Shown here one piece after another: positions 43,534 to 52,177 of a DNA stretch of 64,000 nt. Position 1 is the first letter of the stretch, and each line of letters begins with the position of its first letter. The stretch covers positions 88,072 through 152,071 of the forward strand of contig JAXLXV010000017.1 of NCBI GenBank assembly GCA_046327745.1, given 5' to 3'. The notes under the pieces were generated by a model. It had not been told where the DNA came from, searched no databases, and saw nothing but the letters and a program-made list of their open reading frames with translations. A program made the position numbers and the translations under genes. Source of the DNA: JABAQJ01 sp046327745 (GTDB lineage: Bacteria > Gemmatimonadota > Gemmatimonadetes > Gemmatimonadales > Gemmatimonadaceae).

Positions 43534-44880
43534 CTAGGGAGCGACCGCCGGCGGGGTATCGAAGTCCAGGACGACCACCGGATAGGTGTCGCCCGGCGCA
43601 CGATCGGGGAGTGTGATCGCCACTCCATCGGCGGTGCGCCGCGCGGGCCATGAGCCCGCGGTTGGGTCAGCGAGCAGGGTGACGGATCGCGGAAGATCGC
43701 GCAGTCCTTTCAGCTCAAACTCTCCGCCGGGCCACGGCTCCGCAAACACGTGCAGCCGGTTGCCCTTTTGCGTCACCCGAAAGGAGGCGTGCGAGAATGG
43801 GGTGACCGTCGTCCCATAGATCGAACTGGAATTGACCCGCATCCAGTCACCGACGCCTCGGAGCCCGTTCACACTCTCGGCGGGAATGGCCCCGTCGCCC
43901 ATCGGTCCCACGTTCAGCAGGAGGTTACCACCCTTCGAGGCGGTCTCCACCAACAGTCCCACGAGCTGTCTTACACTCTTGAAGTCGTGATCGAACTTGG
44001 AGTAGCCCCAGTTGTGGTTCATGGTCATGCAGGACTCCCAATCCACACCGGGGAGCCCCGTCGCTGGGACCTCCAGCTCTGGCGTGCTGAAGTCGCCAGC
44101 GCGTCCGCTGCCCTGAAAGGTGTCCGTGCCGCCCTCGACCTTGACGTCGACGCGATTGTTCACGATCACCTGCGGCTGCAACGTGCGGCAGTAGTCGTAC
44201 GTCGATTGACCGAGCGCGTGGTTCCACGTCGGCTCCCATTGGCCGTCAAACCACATCACCGCGATGTCGCCATACCGGGTGAGCAACTCGTGCAGCTGTG
44301 CGCGCATGAAGGTGAGATAGCGCGTGAAGTCCGCACCTGTTGACGAACGGAGTTCCCAATCCCGTCGCGGCAGGTAGTCCGGGTGATACCAGTCCATGAT
44401 CGAGTAGTACCACCCCAGGCGCAGTCCATGCCGGCGACAGGCGCGCGCAAAGTCGCGCATGATGTCCCGGTGATAGGGCGTCCCCATCACGTCATAGGTG
44501 GTCACCGCCGAATCGAAGAGCGAAAAGCCCTCGTGGTGCTTGGTCGTGACCACGATGTACTTCTGCCCGGCGTCCTTGGCCATTCGCACGAGCGCATCCA
44601 CGTCCAAACGAGTCGGATTAAACGAGTGGATCAGCGGGATGTACTCGTCATGGGGAATGCGGGCGTTGTTGCGTATCCACTCATGCGACCCCGTTTCCTT
44701 CCCCTTCCACTCACCACCTAACGTGGAGTAGAGGCCGAAGTGGACGAACATGCCAAAGCGGGCCTCGCGCCACCAGCTCATCCGATCCGCATCGATCGCT
44801 GCGGGCCACGTGAGCTGCCGCGGCCACAACGACAGGGCGCTGCCAGCTCCAACACTGTGCAGGAATTCGCGACGCTTCAC
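43534..44880 (-). CDS. Exported alpha-L-fucosidase (GH29)
   Basis: A 448-residue glycoside hydrolase that releases terminal L-fucose from glycans. A twin-arginine-like signal (KRREFLHSVGAGSAL) targets it to the periplasm. GH29 signatures: WWREARFGMFVHFGLYS at the N-terminus, KYIVVTTKHHEGFSLFDS, WYYSIMDWYHPDY, and the catalytic nucleophile Asp in VMWFDGQWE. A C-terminal beta-sandwich follows from about residue 345. There is no polysaccharide utilisation locus around it; it stands alone between tpl and the hyp operon. Confidence 0.92.
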   Translation of the reverse strand: MKRREFLHSVGAGSALSLWPRQLTWPAAIDADRMSWWREARFGMFVHFGLYSTLGGEWKGKETGSHEWIRNNARIPHDEYIPLIHSFNPTRLDVDALVRMAKDAGQKYIVVTTKHHEGFSLFDSAVTTYDVMGTPYHRDIMRDFARACRRHGLRLGWYYSIMDWYHPDYLPRRDWELRSSTGADFTRYLTFMRAQLHELLTRYGDIAVMWFDGQWEPTWNHALGQSTYDYCRTLQPQVIVNNRVDVKVEGGTDTFQGSGRAGDFSTPELEVPATGLPGVDWESCMTMNHNWGYSKFDHDFKSVRQLVGLLVETASKGGNLLLNVGPMGDGAIPAESVNGLRGVGDWMRVNSSSIYGTTVTPFSHASFRVTQKGNRLHVFAEPWPGGEFELKGLRDLPRSVTLLADPTAGSWPARRTADGVAITLPDRAPGDTYPVVVLDFDTPPAVAP

Positions 44881-44955
44881 GGTGGCAAGGGGGTGAGTGT
44901 TCGGTCTTCACGCGGCCGCGCGTTGATCGAACGGGTGTCGTGCGGCTCGGCGGTG

Positions 44956-46026
44956 CTAACAGATACGCGGCAGCTGCTCACCAATCTGCATCGTGACCAC
45001 GCGCGTTGCACCGATTCCGGTGCGAGCCACCAGCAGCCCGGGGTGGGCACTGGTCACGACGCCAATCCTCGCGGCGTCGCGCCCCAGCACGTGCGCCCGC
45101 ATCACGGCTAGGACGTGGTCCGCTACTTCGGGGGCGACGATCGCCAACAACTTGCCCTCGTTCGCGACAAAGAAGGGATCCAGGCCAAGGAGCTCGCAGG
45201 CGGCACGTACCTCCGCACGAACCGGCACGTCTTCTTCGTTGATCGCGATGCCGACCTTGGCCTGGGCCGCGATCTCGTTCAAGGATGACGCCAACCCTCC
45301 ACGGGTGGGGTCACGCATGGCGTGGATGCTATCGGGGGCGGCATCCAGCATCGCATCCACCAACCCGTTGAGGGCGGCGCAGTCCGAGGAAATGGCCGTG
45401 TCGAACGACAGCCCCTCGCGCACGCTCATGATGGCCATCCCATGATCGCCGAGGGTTCCGCTGCACAACACCACGTCGCCGGGACACGCTCGGCGCGGGT
45501 TCACTTCGGTTCCTTCGCGCACCACGCCGATCCCGGCCGTGTTGATGTAGATCCCATCTCCACGCCCACGCTCCACCACCTTCGTGTCGCCGGTGACAAT
45601 GGACACTCCCGCCAGCTGCGCCGCGTGAGCCATGTCGCTCGCGACGCGCGCCAGGGACGCCATGGGAAACCCCTCTTCCAGGATGAAACCCGCGCTGAGG
45701 AACAGGGGACGCGCACCACTCATGGCAAGATCGTTCACCGTCCCATTGACCGCGAGCGATCCAATGCTGCCACCGGGGAAGAAGTGCGGCCGCACGACAA
45801 AGGAATCGGTCGAGTATGCCAACCGGCCGGCGGGGACCGTGAGGACGGCCGAATCGGTCAGTCGATCGAGCACCGCATTGGCAAACGCTGGCCGAAAGAT
45901 GTGCTCCACCAGATCCGCACTCAGCGTTCCGCCGCCTCCGTGCCCCATCACGATGTTCGGGTAGTCGCGCAGCGGCAGCTGACAAGCCCAAGCATCGGCG
46001 TCGATCGTGACAGGAGCGGCGGACAT
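44956..46026 (-). CDS. hypE: Hydrogenase maturation protein HypE
   Basis: HypE receives a carbamoyl group from HypF on its C-terminal Cys, dehydrates it to a thiocyanate and donates CN to the Fe of [NiFe] hydrogenase. The 356-residue protein has the PurM/AIRS fold (GHGGGGTLSADLVEHIF, GGSIGSLAVNGTVNDLAMSGA, DPTRGGLASSLNEIA) and ends exactly in PRIC, the required C-terminal Cys. It is not SelD, which has a different N-terminal Cys/Sec motif. ATG 46026 overlaps the hypD stop as TGATG. Last gene of the hypABCDE operon. Confidence 0.95.
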   Translation of the reverse strand: MSAAPVTIDADAWACQLPLRDYPNIVMGHGGGGTLSADLVEHIFRPAFANAVLDRLTDSAVLTVPAGRLAYSTDSFVVRPHFFPGGSIGSLAVNGTVNDLAMSGARPLFLSAGFILEEGFPMASLARVASDMAHAAQLAGVSIVTGDTKVVERGRGDGIYINTAGIGVVREGTEVNPRRACPGDVVLCSGTLGDHGMAIMSVREGLSFDTAISSDCAALNGLVDAMLDAAPDSIHAMRDPTRGGLASSLNEIAAQAKVGIAINEEDVPVRAEVRAACELLGLDPFFVANEGKLLAIVAPEVADHVLAVMRAHVLGRDAARIGVVTSAHPGLLVARTGIGATRVVTMQIGEQLPRIC

Positions 46027-47135
46027 CAGGCAGGTGCCCTTTCCAAGGTGACCAGACGTCCGTAGTTGTAGTACGCCGCGCATGCGCCTTCACTGGATAC
46101 CATCGTAGCGCCTAACGGCGTGCGTGGCGTGCACGCCGTCCCGAACGCCGGACAGGCACTGGGTTTGATGGCACCCTGCAGCACCTCGCCGCTGTGACAC
46201 AGGGGCGACTCCACGGTGCGGATGTCGCCGACGTCAAAGCGCGACTCGGCGTCGAAGTCCCGGAAGGCGTCGGAGAGCCGCCAGCCACTGGCCGGGATCA
46301 CGCCAATGCCTCGCCAAGCGCGGTCGGTCGTGGTGAAGACCTCTTCCAGCAGGGCCTGCGCCGGCTTGTTGCCGTCGAAGGTCACCACCCGTGCGTACGC
46401 GTTCTCCACGCGCGCTTCGCCGCGTTCGAGCTGATGGATGGCCAGGCGAATGCCTTCCAGCACGTCGAGAGGTTCAAAGCCGGTGACGACGATCGGCACA
46501 TGGTACCGCGATGCCAGCGGCGGGTACTGCCAGAACCCCATGACGCTGCACACGTGACCCGCCGCCAGGAAGGCCTGCACGCGGTTGGACGGCGCCTCCA
46601 TGATGGCACTGATCGCGGGCGGCACCAGAACGTGAGAGACCAGCATCGAGAAGTTCTTCAAACCCTCGCGCTTGGCGATGTGGACCGCCATGGCATTGGC
46701 GGGTGCCGTCGTCTCAAACCCAATGCCGAAGAAGACAACCTCTCGCTGCGGATTCTCGCGGGCGATCTTCACGGCGTCGAGTGGGGAGTACACGATGCGC
46801 ACATCCCCGCCATCGCTCTTCACGCGAAACAAGTCGCGTTCCGAGCCCGGCACCCGCAACATGTCGCCGAACGACGTGAAGATCACGCCGGGCCGCGCGG
46901 CAATCGCTAGGGCCTTGTCGATCACTTCCAGCGGAGTTACGCACACCGGACAGCCCGGTCCGTGAATCAGCTCAATCTCCGGGGGAAGGAGCTGATCGAT
47001 GCCGTTGCGGAGTATGCTGTGCGTTTGTCCCCCGCACACCTCCATCAAAGCCCATGGCCGCGTGGTCACCTGACGGATTTCCGCCGCGATGCGCTGCGCG
47101 ATGGCGCCATTCCTGAACTCCGTGAGGTACTTCAC
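46026..47135 (-). CDS. hypD: Hydrogenase maturation protein HypD
   Basis: HypD is the Fe-S scaffold that, with HypC, assembles Fe(CN)2CO for [NiFe] hydrogenase. The 369-residue protein shows MEVCGGQTHSILRNGI (catalytic Cys), GPGCPVCVTP (Cys motif), GFETTAPANAMAV, AGHVCSVMGFWQYPPLA and the C-terminal Cys group CPAFGTACTPRTPLGA with SSEGACAAYYNYG. The start overlaps the hypC stop by four bases (ATGA) and the stop overlaps hypE (TGATG), so all three are coupled. Confidence 0.96.
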   Translation of the reverse strand: MKYLTEFRNGAIAQRIAAEIRQVTTRPWALMEVCGGQTHSILRNGIDQLLPPEIELIHGPGCPVCVTPLEVIDKALAIAARPGVIFTSFGDMLRVPGSERDLFRVKSDGGDVRIVYSPLDAVKIARENPQREVVFFGIGFETTAPANAMAVHIAKREGLKNFSMLVSHVLVPPAISAIMEAPSNRVQAFLAAGHVCSVMGFWQYPPLASRYHVPIVVTGFEPLDVLEGIRLAIHQLERGEARVENAYARVVTFDGNKPAQALLEEVFTTTDRAWRGIGVIPASGWRLSDAFRDFDAESRFDVGDIRTVESPLCHSGEVLQGAIKPSACPAFGTACTPRTPLGATMVSSEGACAAYYNYGRLVTLERAPA

Positions 47136-47425
47136 GACACGACGGGACAGCTTTCTGGGCCCCGATACTGCTCAGGAGGCGCTTCGCCAAGCTCCTCCTC
47201 CAGCACACCGAGTTCGCGAAAATGGCGTAGCGATTCCTGCGCCGAGGCTTCGTCGATCAGGCTGATCGCAAACCCGACGTGGACAATGGCGTAGTCACCG
47301 ACAGCTGCATCCGGCACGTAGGCGAGGCAGGCCTCCTTCTGGATGCCGCCAAAGTCCAGTCGACCCATCTTGATGCCGCCCGCATCATGGATGTCGACGA
47401 TTCGTCCTGGCACGGCAAGGCACAT
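47132..47425 (-). CDS. hypC: Hydrogenase maturation chaperone HypC
   Basis: HypC/HybG-family chaperone, 97 residues. It starts MCLAVPGRIVDI; Cys2, which binds the Fe centre and HypD after Met removal, is present. The LDFGGIQKEACLAYVPDAAVGDYAIVHVGFAISLID core is typical. The tail (about 20 residues after LID) is longer than in many HypC proteins. It is separated from hypB by 213 bases, the only sizeable gap in the operon. Confidence 0.95.
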   Translation of the reverse strand: MCLAVPGRIVDIHDAGGIKMGRLDFGGIQKEACLAYVPDAAVGDYAIVHVGFAISLIDEASAQESLRHFRELGVLEEELGEAPPEQYRGPESCPVVS

Positions 47426-47522
47426 GGGCGCGCACCGGTAATAGGTGTAGGCGAGACGGACGATTTCAGAATGCCGTGGCGCGGGATGCAGTGGAGTACG
47501 AGAGAACCCGGTGGCTCATAGG

Positions 47523-47540
47523 GGGAATGCTGACATTCCC
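47523..47540 (-). promoter_or_regulatory. Small hairpin in the hypB-hypC gap
   Basis: GGGAATG (47523-47529) and CATTCCC (47534-47540) form a perfect 7-bp stem around four bases. It lies in the only long gap of the hypA-E operon, about 100 bases before hypC. No T-run follows on the minus strand. It might stabilise or attenuate the downstream part of the mRNA; no gene is visible in 47426-47638. Confidence 0.35.
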
Positions 47541-47638
47541 GGACCCAAGGCCGGTGCCGATTGGCTCTTACTCAGCCAAACAGGATCTTCCGTGAGAGAT
47601 CGCGTCCCGCAGTGGCCTTGGCTGTGGTCAGGAACCGG

Positions 47639-48307
47639 TCAGCCCAGTATCGCGAGCCGACGCCGGTCCAAGAGGGCGTACCACGCGTCCATCCCTTCCC
47701 CAGTCTTTGCCGATACCTCGAGGATTTCCATGCCGGGGCGAACGTCGTGAATGGCCCGATGGGCAGCCCCGCGATCAAACTCACACGGCCCCGCCAGGTC
47801 GATCTTTGTGATCACGGCAACGTCCGCCGAGTTGAACATCGTGGGATACTTGAGTGGCTTGTCTTCCCCCTCTGTGACAGAAAGAAGTACCACGCGCAGT
47901 GCCTCGCCCAGGTCATACGACGATGGGCACACGAGGTTGCCGACATTCTCGATGAACAAGTAGTCCAGATCCGACAGCTCGAACATTGCCAACTCGGTAC
48001 CGATGTTCTCGGCCTCCAGATGGCACCGGCCGTGCGTGTTCACCTGGCGAACGGGAGCTCCACTGCGGGCCAGCCGTTTGGCGTCGTTGTCCGTCTCCAG
48101 ATCGCCGACGATGGCCGCCACGCGCCCCCCGTGTTGCATCAGGTGCGTGAGCGTGCGCTCGAGAAATGCCGTCTTCCCCGTGCCAGGGCTGGAGACAAGG
48201 TTCACGACGAACACGCCACGCTGTTCGAACGTGCTTCGCAACCCACGGGCCAGTTCGTCATTCTTCTTGAGGATGCCGGCGCGCACCTCCACGATTCGCG
48301 TGGTCAT
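47639..48307 (-). CDS. hypB: Hydrogenase nickel incorporation GTPase HypB
   Basis: HypB is the GTPase that delivers Ni to [NiFe] hydrogenase with HypA. The 222-residue protein has Walker A LVSSPGTGKTAFLERTL, the metal-site segment NTHGRCHLEAENI, ENVGNLVCPSSYDLGE and the specificity motif TKIDLAGP. The N-terminus lacks the His-rich stretch and the CxxCGC nickel motif of some HypB proteins, so it would not store Ni. Its start overlaps the hypA stop (ATGA). Confidence 0.95.
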   Translation of the reverse strand: MTTRIVEVRAGILKKNDELARGLRSTFEQRGVFVVNLVSSPGTGKTAFLERTLTHLMQHGGRVAAIVGDLETDNDAKRLARSGAPVRQVNTHGRCHLEAENIGTELAMFELSDLDYLFIENVGNLVCPSSYDLGEALRVVLLSVTEGEDKPLKYPTMFNSADVAVITKIDLAGPCEFDRGAAHRAIHDVRPGMEILEVSAKTGEGMDAWYALLDRRRLAILG

Positions 48308-48651
48308 TCTTCAATCTCCAGCGAAGTGACTTCGAGCTCCTTGCCCTGCCGGATGATCCCCGTGATCTCGTCGCACACGGGACAGTGCAGGAAATTCGCG
48401 GCGGGGAGTTCCACATCTCGCGCGCAGCGGTCGCACCAGACGATGACGGGGAGTTCTTCAATGGCAAGACGGGCCCCCTCGAGCGCCGTCCCCTGTGTCA
48501 CCACGTCGAACGAGAAGCGCAGCGCGTCGGCATCCACGCCGGCCAGACGGCCAATGCGGACGTTCACCGCTGACACACGCGACGAGTCCAAGCGAGCCGC
48601 GGTTTCCAGGGCCACATCTACGATACTGGTTGCAATCGAAAGCTCGTGCAT
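48304..48651 (-). CDS. hypA: Hydrogenase nickel metallochaperone HypA
   Basis: HypA (115 residues) binds Ni through its N-terminal MHELSIA and a structural zinc through two Cys pairs, here CDRC and CPVC separated by 15 residues. The family core VNVRIGRLAGVDADALRFSFDVVTQGTALEGARL is intact. It is the first gene of the hypABCDE operon and diverges from hypF across about 210 bases, in which both promoters must lie; I could not place clear -35/-10 or sigma-54 elements there. Confidence 0.95.
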   Translation of the reverse strand: MHELSIATSIVDVALETAARLDSSRVSAVNVRIGRLAGVDADALRFSFDVVTQGTALEGARLAIEELPVIVWCDRCARDVELPAANFLHCPVCDEITGIIRQGKELEVTSLEIEE

Positions 48652-48860
48652 GCTTGCTCACGGTGTGCCGCGCCTAAGCCTTGATGAAGGACGTTGGGAA
48701 ATCCAGTGGGAACTCCCTGACGAATGACGGTTCGACGGCGGCTCCCCCCAGAGTCCGGATGCCGGCGGCCGGTCTCCAACGCATCTTGTGGTGTGAACTC
48801 TATGTCTTGGAATCCTCTAGACTTTGCGCACGGCAGTCCCGGTCGGCACCATCGTCCCTG

Positions 48861-51161
48861 ATGATGCCTCTCGTTAGGTACGCGGTACGCGTGTCGGGTA
48901 TCGTGCAGGGAGTAGGATTTCGGCCCTTCGTATTCACGCTGGCCGAGCGCCTGCGGCTGGTCGGTTTTGTGGGGAACGATGGTGCCGGCGTCTTTGTGGA
49001 AGTCGAGGGTCCAGCGCCGACCTGCGACGCCTTCCTGAAGGCCGTGCAACAGGATGCGCCGCCGTTGGCCGTGGTAGAATCGGTACGTCATCGGACCATT
49101 CCGACCACCGGCGAGGCTGGCTTTCGCATTGTGGAGAGCGGGGCCGCCGGCACACAGATCACCGCGGTCTCGCCAGACGTCGCCACCTGCGACGCGTGCC
49201 TGCGCGAGTTCAATGATCCCGCGGACCGCCGGTATCGATATCCATTCATCAACTGCACGAATTGCGGGCCGCGCTTCACGATCATCAAGGACCTACCGTA
49301 CGATCGTCCATTGACGACCATGGCCGCATTCGCCATGTGCGCGGCCTGCGACGCCGAATACCACGATCCCCGCTCGCGGCGCTTTCATGCCCAGCCGAAC
49401 GCTTGTCCGGCTTGCGGCCCGCGAATGTCATTCGCGCGGACACCCGCACCAGAAGAGACGCAGATCGGTGAGGCAGCGCTTCAGGCCGCGTTAGGCGTGC
49501 TATCGGCGGGTGGCATCCTTGCGGTGAAGGGTATCGGTGGCTTTCATCTGGCCTGTTGTGCGACGTCGGCCGCCGCCGTCGCCACTTTGCGGGAGCGCAA
49601 GGGCCGACGCGACAAGCCGTTTGCTGTCATGGCCGCCGACCTCTCCGCGGTCCGACAATTCTCGACGGTCTCTGTCGCCGAGGAAGCGCTGTTAGGCAGT
49701 AGTCAGCGGCCCATTGTCTTGCTGGAACGGGCGCAGAACCCCACGACGGAGATCGTGCGTGACGTGGCACCGGGACAGACGACGCTAGGCGTGATGCTTC
49801 CGTACACGCCGCTGCACACCCTGCTCCTTGCCGCTGGACCGTTGGTGATGACGTCCGGCAACCGATCCGAGGAGCCCATCGCGCGAGACAATGACGAGGC
49901 CTGGACCAGGCTTCGTGCCCTGGCCGACGCGTTCCTCACGCACGACCGGGACATCCATGTGGTGTGTGACGATTCCGTGGTGCGCGTGATCGACGACCGT
50001 GAACAACCGATCCGTCGCTCACGCGGATACGCGCCATTTCCAGTGCTGCTGCCGACACCGACGCCCATGGTGCTGGGCGTTGGAGCTGAACTGAAGGCCA
50101 CCGCCTGTGTGTCGCGCGATCACTATGCGATCCTTTCCCAGCACATTGGCGACCTCGGGAACCTGGAAACGCTGCAGGCCATGGAACACGCCTGTAACCA
50201 CCTGCTCCGGCTCTTTCGAGTCACGCCGGACCGCGTCGCCTGCGACTTGCACCCCGGCTACGAGTCCACTCGCTGGGCCGAGCGTTGGGCGGGCGCCCAT
50301 TCCGTACCAGTGGTCCGCGTGCAGCATCACCACGCGCATCTGGCAGCGCTGATGGCGGAGCACGGCGAAGTGGGAGATCGACCGATCCTCGCGTTCACCT
50401 TCGACGGCACTGGCTACGGGACTGACGGCACCATTTGGGGCGGTGAGGTCCTGCTGGGTGATTATCGATCGTTCAAGCGCGTTGCACACCTGCGAGAGAC
50501 GCCGCTGCCCGGCGGTGACGCCGGTGTGCGACATCCCGCGCGCGTGGCCCTCGCGCAACTGCGTGCCGCTGGAGTCGAATGGACGGAAGCCTTGCCGTGC
50601 GTGAGCGCCATTCCGCCGGATCACCGACGCGTGCTGCACGTGCAGTTGGAACGACGCCTGAACTGCGTGGACACGTCCTCCATGGGACGCTTTCTGGATG
50701 CGGCGTCTTCACTGGTAGGCGTGCGTCATGAAGTGACCTATGAGGGTCAGGCCGCGATTGAGTTCGAATCCATGGCGCGAGGCGCGGTCAGCGCCGCGAC
50801 GTATGCATTTGCCCTAACGAACGAGGCGGACGGCTCGCTGGTGTTCGACGGGGGATCCGTGTTGAGGGAAGTCGCCGCCGACGTTCAGCGTGGCACCGCA
50901 CACTCGCAGATCGCTCGCGGAGTCCATGAGGCCATTGCCGCGTTGGTAGAAAGGGTGGCGCACGATGTCTCCCAGCGACATGGCCCACTCGCGATCGGAC
51001 TAACGGGCGGTGTGTTTCAGAATGCTCTGCTCCTGTCCCTGACGCGCCGGCGGTTGGAACGCGGGGGCTATCGGGTGTTGTCCCACCACAGGATTCCCCC
51101 TAACGACGGCGGCATTGCGCTGGGGCAGGTGATGGTGGCCTCGCATACGCCGGTCGTCTGA
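48861..51161 (+). CDS. hypF: Carbamoyltransferase HypF
   Basis: HypF makes carbamoyl-AMP from carbamoyl phosphate and transfers the carbamoyl group to HypE. All domains are present over 766 residues: acylphosphatase-like (SGIVQGVGFRPFVFTLA), two CxxC zinc-finger pairs (CDACLREFND to CTNCG, CAACDAEYHD to CPACG), YrdC-like (AVKGIGGFHLACCA, KPFAVMA, MTSGNRSEEPI) and the Kae1-like C-terminal domain (VQHHHAHLAALMAEHG, FTFDGTGYGTDGTIWGGE, GLTGGVFQNALL). ATG 48861 or the adjacent 48864 is right at the ACP domain; the frame continues upstream to 48681 without homology. Divergent from hypA. Confidence 0.95.
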   Translation: MMPLVRYAVRVSGIVQGVGFRPFVFTLAERLRLVGFVGNDGAGVFVEVEGPAPTCDAFLKAVQQDAPPLAVVESVRHRTIPTTGEAGFRIVESGAAGTQITAVSPDVATCDACLREFNDPADRRYRYPFINCTNCGPRFTIIKDLPYDRPLTTMAAFAMCAACDAEYHDPRSRRFHAQPNACPACGPRMSFARTPAPEETQIGEAALQAALGVLSAGGILAVKGIGGFHLACCATSAAAVATLRERKGRRDKPFAVMAADLSAVRQFSTVSVAEEALLGSSQRPIVLLERAQNPTTEIVRDVAPGQTTLGVMLPYTPLHTLLLAAGPLVMTSGNRSEEPIARDNDEAWTRLRALADAFLTHDRDIHVVCDDSVVRVIDDREQPIRRSRGYAPFPVLLPTPTPMVLGVGAELKATACVSRDHYAILSQHIGDLGNLETLQAMEHACNHLLRLFRVTPDRVACDLHPGYESTRWAERWAGAHSVPVVRVQHHHAHLAALMAEHGEVGDRPILAFTFDGTGYGTDGTIWGGEVLLGDYRSFKRVAHLRETPLPGGDAGVRHPARVALAQLRAAGVEWTEALPCVSAIPPDHRRVLHVQLERRLNCVDTSSMGRFLDAASSLVGVRHEVTYEGQAAIEFESMARGAVSAATYAFALTNEADGSLVFDGGSVLREVAADVQRGTAHSQIARGVHEAIAALVERVAHDVSQRHGPLAIGLTGGVFQNALLLSLTRRRLERGGYRVLSHHRIPPNDGGIALGQVMVASHTPVV

Positions 51162-51182
51162 CAGACCGGCAACGCCATCGGG

Positions 51183-51202
51183 CGCCGACTTGAACGTCGG
51201 CG
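51183..51202 (+). terminator. Terminator-like hairpin after hypF
   Basis: CGCCGAC (51183-51189) pairs with GTCGGCG (51196-51202) around TTGAAC, 21 bases after the hypF stop. No T-run. The rest of the gap up to 51393 holds the upstream region of the beta-barrel gene, with no promoter I can place firmly. Confidence 0.4.
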
Positions 51203-51393
51203 AACGCCGTCCCGGAATGCGACGTGGCCCCAAGGAACGGGCCGAGAAGTACCCTGCCGCGCGCCGAAGGAGCTCATTTCTAAGAGAATGACACTTTTGG
51301 CCGGAGATTTGCGCTATACGAAAGCGGGGGCCGAACTGCTTCGGTCCTCAAGTCCGCCCAGTCCGGGCGTCTTCACCGTCAGCGGGAGGGAAC

Positions 51394-51948
51394 ATGGTCC
51401 GGGGATTCAATGCGTCGGCATTCGTCGCTGCACTCGTGCTCTTTGCTGCGCCGGCCGCGGCGCAGAAGAGTGGAGGGTCCGCCGCGTACGCGCCGGGATA
51501 CACCGACATCGGCCCGGTGGTCGGTTTCGGAAACCTTGGAAGTGCCAACTTGGCAATTGGCGGGCGTTTTGAGCACGGGATCAAGTCGCTCCCCGACCTC
51601 GGCGACGGTGTGCTGGCCATCGAGGTATCAGCGGACTACTACCACTGGTCCAACTCCTACGCTGGCACGGATTACGGCTTCAGCTACATCCCGTTTGGCG
51701 TCACGGCGAACTACCACTTCAAGGTCAGCAGCAACCCGAAGCTGGATCCGTTTGTTGGGTTAGGGCTGGGCTACTTGTCGGTGAGCACGAAGTACGGCGG
51801 TAACTACGATGCCAGCTCCACCTACTTCATTGGCCGCGCGGGCCTGCGGTACTTCTACAAGCCCAAGATGGCGTTTTACGGCGATGTCGGTGCTGGCGCG
51901 GCGACGCTCAGCGCTGGCCTGATGTTCGGCTTGGGAGGGGGCAAGTAG
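51394..51948 (+). CDS. Small outer-membrane beta-barrel protein
   Basis: A 184-residue exported protein. The signal peptide (FVAALVLFAAPAAAQ) is followed by alternating amphipathic strands typical of an eight-stranded OmpA/OmpX-type barrel: IGPVVGFGNLGSANLAIGGRFEHG, LAIEVSADYYHWSN, FGVTANYHFKV, LDPFVGLGLGYLSVSTKYGG, FIGRAGLRYFYKPKMAFYGDVGAG. Function unknown; such proteins may be structural or adhesive. GGGAGGG lies five bases before the ATG, a strong ribosome site. A strong terminator follows. Confidence 0.82.
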   Translation: MVRGFNASAFVAALVLFAAPAAAQKSGGSAAYAPGYTDIGPVVGFGNLGSANLAIGGRFEHGIKSLPDLGDGVLAIEVSADYYHWSNSYAGTDYGFSYIPFGVTANYHFKVSSNPKLDPFVGLGLGYLSVSTKYGGNYDASSTYFIGRAGLRYFYKPKMAFYGDVGAGAATLSAGLMFGLGGGK

Positions 51949-51999
51949 GCTGCTAGCGCGGTGTGGGGGATCATGGTGGTGCGCTAGTCAGTCTTGGGG

Positions 52000-52039
52000 G
52001 ACGTGCGGGGCGGCTCGAGAGAGCTCAGCCCCGCACGTC
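52000..52039 (+). terminator. Rho-independent terminator of the beta-barrel gene
   Basis: A 12-bp perfect stem (52000-52011 with 52028-52039) contains an inner 4-bp stem (52013-52016 with 52021-52024, GAGA loop). It is followed by GTGTTTTCC with a T-run at 52043-52046. Confidence 0.8.
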
Positions 52040-52177
52040 GTGTTTTCCCCGACAGGGGTGGCTCGCTTGCCTCTCGCATGGACCGTGTGGTCGCCGGCAG
52101 GTTGATATTGGCGACGTCCCCAGCTTTGGCGGTACGTCGTCGGCCAAGACGCCGGCATGCCGGCAAGGCGGACAACC

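Noticed and set aside
44956..46026. HypE considered as SelD (selenophosphate synthetase) to pair with the Sec-MerB
   Set aside because: Same fold family, but it ends in the HypE C-terminal Cys and lies in a hypABCDE operon.
47561..48727. 388-residue plus-strand frame across hypB and hypA
   Set aside because: Shadow of two overlapping, well-identified maturation genes.
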